From: Zoogloeaceae bacterium
GTDB taxonomy: Bacteria; Pseudomonadota; Gammaproteobacteria; Burkholderiales; Rhodocyclaceae
Direction: 5' to 3'
DNA length: 5,291 nt
Assembly: GCA_031290955.1 (NCBI GenBank)
Contig: JAISLJ010000073.1
Span: 1-5,291, forward strand
The position numbers were made by a program, and so were the translations under genes. The notes under the pieces are model-generated. The model worked only from the letters and a program-made list of their open reading frames with translations, was not told the DNA's origin and did no database searches. Below, one piece after another: positions 1 through 5,291 of this stretch. How positions within the stretch are numbered: the stretch's first letter is position 1; the number at the start of each line of letters is the position of its first letter.

Positions 1-78
1 CCATGCTGAAACACAACACGCCCTGGCATATTCAGGGTGCGCGACCAGAGGAGGCGCACTGTCCGGGATGAGGATTTG

Positions 79-150
79 TCCGCGCGCTGCCGCAAGGTGT
101 GCCGTGGAGGGCGTAGCCCGGAACGGCATCGCCTTGCGGCAGCGCGCGGA
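79..150. repeat. REP-like long imperfect palindrome (hairpin)
   Basis: The left arm (79-97) and right arm (132-150) are perfect inverted complements over 19 bp, with a core of CGCGCGCTGCCGCAAGG against CCTTGCGGCAGCGCGCG. Two further nested stems lie inside: TGCCGT (100-105) with ACGGCA (123-128), and GGGC (109-112) with GCCC (116-119) around a GTA loop. The whole folds into one nearly continuous hairpin. The inner GGGCGTAGCCCGGA stretch has the look of proteobacterial REP or miniature-palindrome elements. It lies outside any convincing gene, just upstream of the broken 5' end of norR. There is no T tract on either side, so a simple intrinsic terminator is unlikely. The palindrome is read directly from the sequence; the REP assignment is inference, because only one copy is visible here. 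Confidence 0.7.
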
Positions 151-272
151 TGCACGACAACCCCCCTCCCCGATATGCGCGCGTTCCGCGCAGAAAGGAG
201 AGCATTCCAGAATGCGATAGACCAAAAACTTCATCAACACTGACCGCACAAAATACTTGACTGCGAACACGG

Positions 273-1756
273 TTGCTCCTGCGGCGCGATGGCGGGCAGT
301 TGACGCCGCTTGCCGTAGGCGGGCTGAGTCCCGATGCCTTGGGACGGCGCTTTTGGCTGGACGAGCATCCGCGCCTGAAAATCCTGCTCGATGCCCGCGC
401 CCCCAACCGGTTCGATGCCGATTGCGCCCTGCCCGATCCCTACGACGGTATCATCGTCGGGCAGGCGGGCAAGCTGGAAGTGCACGATTGCATGGGCGCG
501 CCCCTGTTCCTGGAAACTCCGGAAGAGGCAAGGCCCTGGGGTCTGTTGACCTTCGACGCCCTGGACGCGGGGCGCTTTGCCGATGTCGACCTGGAAGATT
601 TGCATGCGCTGGCCCGCTTTGTCGCGGCTTTGGTTCGGACAGCGCGTCACATGGAAACGCTGCGCCGTCGCGCCGCCCAACGGGAAGCGCGCATGCCGCG
701 TCCGGATGGCGCCGCCGCGCGCGACACGCAGGAATTGATTGGGCAGGGCGCGGCATTTCGCAAGATGCAGGATGAAATCCGGCTGGTTGCGGGCGCGGGG
801 CTTGCCGTGCTGCTGGGCGGGGAAACCGGCGTGGGCAAGGAACTGGTCGCCGCGGCCATTCACCGGCAATCGCCACGCGCGCAAGCGCCGATGGTCAGCC
901 TCAATTGCGCCGCGCTCCCGGAAACCTGGTGGAAAGCGAACTGTTTGGCCATGTGCGCGGCGCGTTTTCCGGCGCGGTGCGCGAGCGGCGCGGCAAGTTC
1001 GAACTGGCCGACGGCGGCACGCTCTTTCTCGACGAGGTGGGCGAATTGCCGCTTGCCATCCAGGCCAAACTCCTGCGTGTGCTGCAAAGCGGCCAGTTGC
1101 AGCGGCTGGGGTCAGACCACGAGCATCGGGTTGATGTGCGCCTCATCGCCGCCACCAACCGCGATCTGGCAGCCGAAGTGCAAGCGGGACGATTCCGCGC
1201 CGACCTCTACCATCGCCTCAGCGCCTATCCGTTGCGCGTACCGCCACTGCGCGAGCGCGATGGCGACGTCCTGCTGCTAGCCGGACACTTTCTGGAACAG
1301 AACCGTCCTCGCCTGGGCCTGCGCGCCCTCTGCCTTGCGCCCGCCGCGCAACAGGCCCTGTTGCGTTACGATTGGCCGGGCAACGTCCGCGAACTGGAAC
1401 ACCTGATCGGACGCGCCGCGCTCCGCGCCCTGACGGCCAGCCCCACACACCTGCGCATCCTGACCCTGGAAGCGGAACACCTCGGCCTTGATGCGCAAGG
1501 ATCGGGGAGCGAGAACCGGGAAACACTCCCGGAGCGCCTGCGGACGGCGGACCATGCGCCGGATTACGTGGCGGATCACGCGCCAAAAACTCTGCCCGAT
1601 GGCCCGCTGCGTCCCGCTATCGAGGCGTTGCAACGCCGGATGATCGTCGCAAGCCTGGCGCGCCACCAAGGCAACCGCGCCGCCGCCGCCCGCGAACTGG
1701 GCCTCGACCGCGCCAACCTCAACCGCCTGGCCCGGCGGCTTGGGCTTTTCGTGTGA
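273..1756 (+). pseudogene. norR: norR-type nitric oxide-sensing sigma-54 activator, frameshifted and 5'-truncated
   Basis: NorR-family regulators sense NO through a mononuclear iron in an N-terminal GAF domain and switch on sigma-54 promoters of NO-detoxification genes. Numbering from the TTG at 273, the expected iron-site residues are all present: HPR (R34), DPYD (D55, D58), HDC (H71, C73) and the Asp of LTFD (D95). The AAA+ domain follows with Walker A GETGVGKE (183-190). Around 925 the reading frame changes from codons starting at positions divisible by 3 to codons two bases on. CCGGAAACCTGG would read PET-LVESELFGH if one C were restored. The second frame then gives GAFSGA (959-976), Walker B TLFLDEVGEL, sensor I ATNRDL, the arginine-finger segment FRADLYHRL, WPGNVREL, and a C-terminal Fis-type HTH ending at TGA 1756. 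The TTG has no ribosome site, and roughly 40 N-terminal residues of the family cannot be found upstream. A sequencing or assembly error could explain the single-base lesion, but the missing N-terminus favours a true pseudogene. Confidence 0.85.
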
Positions 1757-1835
1757 GATTTGGGGCCGCGACAATGATGCCGATTCAAAGCAGGAACGGT
1801 GAAACACCGGGAGGCCATCTCGCCACAAGCGAGCG

Positions 1836-1864
1836 TGGTGAAGCAATCCAGCACAGAATATAAT
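1836..1864 (+). promoter_or_regulatory. sigma-70 promoter candidate for the repeat-protein gene
   Basis: A perfect -10 hexamer TATAAT lies at 1859-1864. At 17 bp spacing the -35 region (1836-1841, TGGTGA) matches TTGACA at only three of six positions, so the promoter would be weak in its -35 or activator-dependent. Transcription would start near 1871, about 23 bases before the ATG at 1894, leaving room for the AAAAGG ribosome site. The 137-base gap after norR also holds two small hairpins (1797-1809 and 1819-1833) without T tracts, so I do not call a terminator. Confidence 0.5.
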
Positions 1865-1893
1865 TCGCCTTACAATGCAGAAAAGGTTACAAG

Positions 1894-2310
1894 ATGATTT
1901 TGTCCGCTGAAGAGTTCATTTCACTTCGCAGCAGCGATGTCAAGGCAGAATATGATCGCGCGGCACACGAAGAGGCTCCGCTGGATGTCTGGAAAGATGT
2001 GCTTGAAAGATATCCTGATTATACCCTTTGGATCATTCATAACAAAACCGTTCCGCTTGAAATTTTGCAGATGTTGTCCACCTCAAACGATGCCAAAATC
2101 AGGCGGGATGTGGCGGTAAAAAGGAAATTATCACCTGAACTGTTTGAGCAATTATCGCAAGATGCCGATCCTGAAGTCAGGTCTCAAATTGCGATCAATA
2201 AAAAAACGCCACTTCATATTCTTGAACTACTCTGCAATGATAAAGACCAAAGCGTGGCAAATACTGCGAAATCCCAACTGAAAGGGAGAACTACAGGCAT
2301 TTGGATTTGA
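1894..2310 (+). CDS. HEAT/LRV-like helical repeat protein, function unknown
   Basis: This encodes a 138-residue soluble protein with no signal peptide or membrane segment. After an N-terminal segment (MILSAEEFISLR, then AAHEEAP at 23-29), residues from about 30 to 130 form three or four helical repeats of roughly 24-26 residues. Each has a P-x-x-I/L-L/F-x-x-L first helix and a later V/I-R-x-x-V/I-A second helix, as in ILQMLS, LFEQLS and LELLCN. Such repeats are typical of HEAT or leucine-rich-variant folds, which bind proteins. I recognise the general architecture as that of small hypothetical proteins found in many bacteria, but no function is established from the sequence. The LRV protein near Azotobacter nif genes carries an iron-sulphur cluster; this protein has one Cys (C114) and so cannot hold such a cluster alone. 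The start is supported by AAAAGG (1881-1886) seven bases before ATG. GC is about 44% over 1921-2280, against roughly 60-73% in samples of the norR and nifE genes, which suggests acquisition from elsewhere. It converges on nifE. Confidence 0.85.
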   Translation: MILSAEEFISLRSSDVKAEYDRAAHEEAPLDVWKDVLERYPDYTLWIIHNKTVPLEILQMLSTSNDAKIRRDVAVKRKLSPELFEQLSQDADPEVRSQIAINKKTPLHILELLCNDKDQSVANTAKSQLKGRTTGIWI

Positions 2311-2497
2311 CGCGAATGGTATTTGAGGATGGCTATTTTCACAAAAAAGCAAAAAGCAGGAACAGGGCACGGATACACAATGAGCATGAACCAAGGCGAT
2401 GAAATTTGCACGCAGGACAACGCGCCCCCCATCCTGATTCCTGCCATCTGTAATGATGATGGCGACGCAATGGATGCAATGACGGGTGATCCCCTGT
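2311..2497. other. convergent intergenic gap, no confident feature
   Basis: This 187-base gap lies between the 3' ends of the repeat-protein gene and nifE. It has an A-rich part (2338-2358) and a modest 6 bp hairpin (GCCATC 2443-2448 with GATGGC 2458-2463). No stem followed by a T run is evident for either gene. A reading frame from 2323 looks open but runs antisense into nifE and has no clear ribosome site, so I do not call it. No nifN, nifX or other nif sequence follows nifE here. Confidence 0.6.
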
Positions 2498-3868
2498 TCA
2501 GGCGGACCAGGGGGCGGGGGCGCGCACAGCGGGCCAGACCGGGCTTTCGATGGAAAGGGCAAGCTGTCGGGCCAGTTCTTCCATGCCTTCGTATCCGGCA
2601 TAGCCGAATTCGCGTTCCTGATTGATGTCCAGAAAAGGAATGCGCGCCTTCAAGGCCGTGTAGAGATTGCGCCCGCCCGCAATCAGGATGTCGGCACGGT
2701 ATTCTCGGTAGATGGAAAGCAGTGATTTCGGGCTGCCATCCTCGATCATTTTGGCTTCCGGCCCCATCAGTTCGCGGATGCGGGCCTTGTCTTCCTCGGT
2801 GGATTTGCGGGTGCCCGTCGCCACCACAGTCATGCCCAGATCCTGCAAGGCGGAAACGATGGACCAGGATTTCACGCCGCCGGTATAAAGCAGCACCCGC
2901 TTGCCCCGCAGGCGTTCCCGCCACGGTTGCAGTCGGGCGTTCGCCTTTGCCTCCTCGCGGACGATCATCGCCTCGGTCCGTGCCGCCAAGTCAGGGGCGC
3001 CGATCTGGCGGGCGAATTCCCGGAAGGCGCTGGAGGTATCCTGGACGCCATAAAAACTCCCCTCGAAGAACGGGACGCCATAGTGTTCCCGAAGTTTGCG
3101 GGCCACGTTCAGAAGCGCCTTGGCGCAGACCACCATCGTTACCTGGGCGCGGTGCAGGGTCTGGATTTCCCGGAAACGCGCGTCGCCCGAGAGCGTGCCA
3201 AGGATACGCAAGCCCAGTTCGTCGAAGAGCGGCGCGACCTTCCAGAATTCGCCCGCGATGTTGTATTCGCCGATCAGGTTCACATCGTAGGTAGGGATGC
3301 CCGCCGGATGCGGTCGGGGCGGTTCCGGCTCGGCCGTGCCGATCACATACCTGAACATCGCCTCGCCCGCCAGCCGGTTGCCCAGATTCTTGGTGCCATA
3401 GAAACCGGCGGCATCCACCGGAATCACCGGCACGCCCCAACGTTCGGCGGCCGCCTTGCAGGTTGCCTCCAGATCGTCGCCAATCAGCGCCGTCACACAT
3501 GTAGCATAAACGAACACGGCGGCGGGGCGATAGCTTTCAATGGCCTGCCGAATGGCGTGAAACAGGCGCTTTTCCGAGCGCCCCATGATGACGTCGACCT
3601 CCGAGAGGTCGGTGGTCATGCCGATCCGGTACAGGGCCGGGCCGGAGGAACGCGCCCCGCGGTTATCCCAGGAATTGCCGGAGCAGGCAATCGGCCCGTG
3701 CACGATGTGCGCGACATCGGCAATCGGCAAGAGGGCGATTTGCGCGCCATCAAAAGCGCATCCGCCCGCCGTTGCCCCCGGCTTGGGCCGGGCACAGCCG
3801 GATTTTTCCTTGTGGTTGTGGGCACAGGCAGGCTCGTCGAGCAAGGCCTGGATTTCGCTGGTTTTCAT
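2498..3868 (-). CDS. nifE: NifE, FeMo-cofactor assembly scaffold subunit
   Basis: NifE pairs with NifN to form a cytoplasmic heterotetramer in which the NifB-derived L-cluster is matured with molybdenum and homocitrate before transfer to nitrogenase. The protein is 456 residues, normal for the family, and apparently intact. It opens MKTSEIQALLDEPAC and includes GGCAFDGAQIALLP, HGPIACSGNSWDNRG, YATCVTALIGDD, VDAAGFYGTKNLGNR, VNLIGEYNIAGEFW, LLYTGGVKSWS, GGRNLYTALK and FLDINQEREFGYAG. C37, C62 and C124 match the cysteines that hold the permanent Fe4S4 cluster in Azotobacter NifE, and C248 (MVVCAK) sits where the L-cluster ligand is expected. The frame can extend to an ATG at 3895. I choose 3868 because GGAGGA lies seven bases upstream and because the predicted start of transcription (near 3888) falls after 3895. 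A NifA site and a -24/-12 promoter lie directly upstream. Unusually, nifN does not follow and nifDK do not precede it; the neighbours are an RNA ligase gene and a convergent repeat-protein gene. Confidence 0.96.
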   Translation of the reverse strand: MKTSEIQALLDEPACAHNHKEKSGCARPKPGATAGGCAFDGAQIALLPIADVAHIVHGPIACSGNSWDNRGARSSGPALYRIGMTTDLSEVDVIMGRSEKRLFHAIRQAIESYRPAAVFVYATCVTALIGDDLEATCKAAAERWGVPVIPVDAAGFYGTKNLGNRLAGEAMFRYVIGTAEPEPPRPHPAGIPTYDVNLIGEYNIAGEFWKVAPLFDELGLRILGTLSGDARFREIQTLHRAQVTMVVCAKALLNVARKLREHYGVPFFEGSFYGVQDTSSAFREFARQIGAPDLAARTEAMIVREEAKANARLQPWRERLRGKRVLLYTGGVKSWSIVSALQDLGMTVVATGTRKSTEEDKARIRELMGPEAKMIEDGSPKSLLSIYREYRADILIAGGRNLYTALKARIPFLDINQEREFGYAGYEGMEELARQLALSIESPVWPAVRAPAPWSA

Positions 3869-3875
3869 GGGATTT

Positions 3876-3881
3876 TCCTCC
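3876..3881 (-). promoter_or_regulatory. ribosome binding site that fixes the nifE start
   Basis: GGAGGA on the minus strand ends seven bases before the ATG at 3868. The alternative in-frame ATG at 3895 lacks a site this good and would lie upstream of the predicted transcription start. Confidence 0.8.
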
Positions 3882-3897
3882 AGATGTCCGAACATCC

Positions 3898-3914
3898 AAG
3901 CAAAAGCCAGTCCA
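3898..3914 (-). promoter_or_regulatory. sigma-54 (-24/-12) promoter of nifE
   Basis: The minus strand reads TGGACTGGCTTTTGCTT. The invariant GG (3913-3912) and GC (3901-3900) are separated by exactly 10 bases, and the -12 half TTGCT fits the consensus TTGCW. The -24 half TGGAC is less perfect than TGGCAC. With C3900 as -12, transcription starts near G3888, giving a leader of about 20 bases that contains the nifE ribosome site. Checking the rest of 3902-4100 by eye for GG-N10-GC on this strand gave no better candidate. Confidence 0.75.
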
Positions 3915-3956
3915 CGCGCAAGCGCTTGTTTTGTCTTGGGTTTCAGGGGGATCTGT

Positions 3957-3972
3957 TGTTACAAAGGCGACA
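3957..3972 (-). promoter_or_regulatory. NifA upstream activator sequence
   Basis: This is a perfect TGT-N10-ACA palindrome; on the minus strand it reads TGTCGCCTTTGTAACA. Its centre lies about 76 bases upstream of the predicted nifE transcription start, close to the usual distance for NifA binding upstream of nif promoters. Together with the -24/-12 element it indicates activation of nifE by NifA during nitrogen starvation at low oxygen. A DNA-bending IHF site would be expected in between; I see no convincing match. Confidence 0.78.
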
Positions 3973-4100
3973 AACCAGGCCCAAACACGGGATGCCACGG
4001 CGGCTTTTTGCAGGATGCCCACACCTACAAAGCATAGGCGTCAAGACCCGTCTGCCTCACCAGTATCTTGTTCGCCGGGCAAGGTCGCTCACGCGAAGGT

Positions 4101-5132
4101 TCATTCTTCCTTCAGCAGGAACTTGTTGCTGATCGCCTTGAAGGAAAAGTGTTCGCCGTGCAGTGCTTTGAAAACCAGTCCTTCACGAATGCCTCCGGAT
4201 GCGCACAGCAAGGTTTTCCCGTCCGCAGACTGGATGAGTTGCTCCACTCCGGTAATTTCCTCATGGCTGCCGGGTACTTCCGTGCCATCGAAGACGCCCA
4301 GGATTGGCACGTGTTGCAGACCCAGCAGCGCGGCGAAATTCTTGCGTTCCTGTGCGAAGAGATATCGCTCCTGGTTCGTGTCGTAAATATCAAAGAGGTG
4401 GAATTCCAATTCGCTACGCTGGTAGCGGTTTCCCTGAATGCCCGGCCCGATGACTTCGCCCTGCAAGGCAAGCCCGAAGCACTCGGCATTGCGCATTCTG
4501 TCCTCGATTTCCAGGCGCAGGGCGAGATTCCACAAGGCGCTGCTCTTGTCCGCATCCAGGGTAATATTGCGGCTGCAAACGCGGAATTTTTCTTCGGAAT
4601 CAAGATAAAGGGTACAGCTCATGCCGTCGAGCTTTTCCGTAACTTCATAGGGCCGATGCGCAAGTATCTCGGGAAAAAGGAGGTTTTGTACGCGCTCCTG
4701 ATCGGTTCTGGGGACTTCCGCCGGGAACGGCGTTCCCGGCGACGGCCCCAGCATCTGCCTTGCCGGCTTTTGCGGCGGCTCCCATTTCTGGATGCCCAGC
4801 GTTTCGGTCAAGTCCTGCCCCTCGACACCGTTGCTTCCGGAAAGGGGAAGCAAGAGCCCCTGGCTTATCTGCCCGCGCAGTTTGACTGTGCGCAGGCGTT
4901 CGCCGGGGATGTCGTTGTACACCTTGGGTTCCCCTTTCGAGAGAAAGGGCGCGAGTGTGTGCGGCACCCAGGAATCAATCTCCAGATAGATCGCCAGATC
5001 GCCCGGCTGGAAGTCGCCTTTCTTGACGACCACTTTCCAGCCGCCGACCACAGCGCATTCAATGGCGTCCGCGCCGGGAATCGGGCGAATGTCGTTGATT
5101 ACGCGAATGCTCGCCAGCTTCCGTTCACTCAT
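4101..5132 (-). CDS. ATP-dependent RNA ligase, Rnl5 (DRB0094) family
   Basis: The family joins RNA 3'-OH and 5'-phosphate ends by way of enzyme-AMP and RNA-adenylate intermediates; the Deinococcus radiodurans member seals 3'-OH/5'-phosphate nicks in duplexes. The 343 residues match that enzyme's usual length. The N-terminal part, up to about residue 115, is the OB-like domain typical of this group (MSERKLASIRVIND, then KGDFQPGDLAIYLEIDSWVP and LRGQISQGLLLP). The nucleotidyltransferase domain follows. It contains motif I EKLDG with nucleophile K167, SRN (187-189), motif III LQGEVIG (E226), motif IIIa EFHLFDIY, motif IV EGLVFK (E317) and motif V SFKAISNKFL with K332 and K337. Every catalytic motif is present, so it should be active. 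AAAAGG lies seven bases before the ATG. The ATG overlaps the stop of an upstream open frame (ATGA), suggesting translational coupling. It is codirectional with nifE, 232 bases upstream of it, but nifE has its own promoter. Confidence 0.93.
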   Translation of the reverse strand: MSERKLASIRVINDIRPIPGADAIECAVVGGWKVVVKKGDFQPGDLAIYLEIDSWVPHTLAPFLSKGEPKVYNDIPGERLRTVKLRGQISQGLLLPLSGSNGVEGQDLTETLGIQKWEPPQKPARQMLGPSPGTPFPAEVPRTDQERVQNLLFPEILAHRPYEVTEKLDGMSCTLYLDSEEKFRVCSRNITLDADKSSALWNLALRLEIEDRMRNAECFGLALQGEVIGPGIQGNRYQRSELEFHLFDIYDTNQERYLFAQERKNFAALLGLQHVPILGVFDGTEVPGSHEEITGVEQLIQSADGKTLLCASGGIREGLVFKALHGEHFSFKAISNKFLLKEE

Positions 5133-5291
5133 ACTGTGGCCTTTTCGTGTTCCGGATCAGGTATCCAGCCGCGCTGTCGCATCCCGGACGATTCGATCCG
5201 GGCGGATGGAGGAAGAGTTGAGGGTGAGAAGCGAACCAGATGTTCATAGCGTCCATAGGGGTTTTGCTGTTGAGGACGGTCTGGGGTAGGT
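5129..5291 (-). CDS. 3' end of an unidentified gene upstream of the RNA ligase
   Basis: The frame is open from the right edge of the window to TGA at 5131-5129, giving 53 residues of a C-terminus. It contains PQQQNPYGRYEHLVRFSP near its start and ends GWIPDPEHEKATV. The stop overlaps the RNA ligase start by four bases (ATGA), the arrangement of translationally coupled genes, and this is the main support. It is rich in Pro, Arg and Gln, with no motif I recognise and no membrane segment. In Deinococcus the related ligase is encoded near other RNA-repair genes, so an end-processing partner is conceivable, but nothing in these residues shows it. It could instead be a chance open frame in a leader region. 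Confidence 0.45.
   Translation of the reverse strand, partial: PTPDRPQQQNPYGRYEHLVRFSPSTLPPSARIESSGMRQRGWIPDPEHEKATV

Noticed and set aside
20..40. Possible terminator hairpin CCCTG/CAGGG
   Set aside because: The stem is only about 5 bp before a mismatch, and no T tract follows on either strand.
3..71. Short ATG frame starting MLKHNTPWHIQGARP (22 residues)
   Set aside because: It is too short to judge, its upstream region is outside the window, and it matches no precursor peptide I know.
257..262. TTGACT as a -35 element for norR
   Set aside because: No plausible -10 hexamer lies 16-18 bases downstream, and the position falls at or inside the coding remnant.
2323..2625. 100-codon plus-strand frame in the convergent gap
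   Set aside because: There is no clear ribosome site, and its second half is antisense to the nifE 3' end and reads as Arg-rich noise.
4002..4022. Alternative sigma-54 promoter (TGTGGGCATCCTGCA on the minus strand)
   Set aside because: The spacing between the candidate GG and GC is 7 or 12 bases, not 10.
2927..4132. 401-codon open frame on the plus strand
   Set aside because: It runs antisense across the well-supported nifE, is extremely Arg-rich without recognisable motifs, and exists because of GC-rich codon bias.
4068..5249. 393-codon open frame on the plus strand
   Set aside because: It is antisense to the RNA ligase, whose catalytic motifs are complete on the other strand; no family motifs were seen in it.
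1..5291. CRISPR array, tRNA, rRNA or transposase
   Set aside because: No regularly spaced direct repeats, no cloverleaf-like or rRNA sequence, and no transposase motifs were seen on either strand.

Overview
The window looks like chromosomal DNA from a GC-rich, nitrogen-fixing proteobacterium, most likely a beta- or gammaproteobacterium. The reasons are a complete NifE that is close, as far as I can recall it, to the Azotobacter-type protein, a canonical sigma-54/NifA promoter in front of it, and a NorR-type nitric oxide regulator. I cannot name the species from the sequence alone.

Layout from left to right. Positions 1-257 hold no convincing gene; the main feature is a strong 18-19 bp inverted repeat (79-150) that folds into a REP-like hairpin. 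Positions 273-1756 (+) carry a broken norR. It keeps a GAF nitric oxide sensor, a sigma-54-interacting AAA+ domain and a Fis-type HTH, but its first roughly 40 residues are not recognisable, and a one-base deletion near 925 shifts the frame inside the AAA+ domain. Positions 1894-2310 (+) hold a small, AT-richer gene for a HEAT/LRV-like repeat protein with its own TATAAT promoter. A convergent gap (2311-2497) separates it from nifE (2498-3868, -). Upstream of nifE, 3869-4100 holds a -24/-12 promoter and a perfect TGT-N10-ACA NifA site. Next comes an Rnl5/DRB0094-type ATP-dependent RNA ligase (4101-5132, -). Its ATG overlaps the stop codon of an unidentified open frame that runs off the right edge (5129-5291, -).

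How the genes relate. NifE normally works with NifN as the scaffold for FeMo-cofactor assembly and is usually encoded as nifEN(X) next to nifHDK. Here neither nifN nor nifDK is adjacent, so this is an isolated nifE unit, yet it has its own complete NifA-dependent control region. The RNA ligase and the partial frame before it probably form a separate two-gene, translationally coupled unit. The norR remnant and the repeat-protein gene appear unrelated to nif. Low GC in the repeat-protein gene, the palindrome, the decayed regulator and the orphan nifE together suggest an accessory, rearranged stretch. The most interesting items are the orphan nifE control unit, the RNA ligase operon, and the decayed norR.
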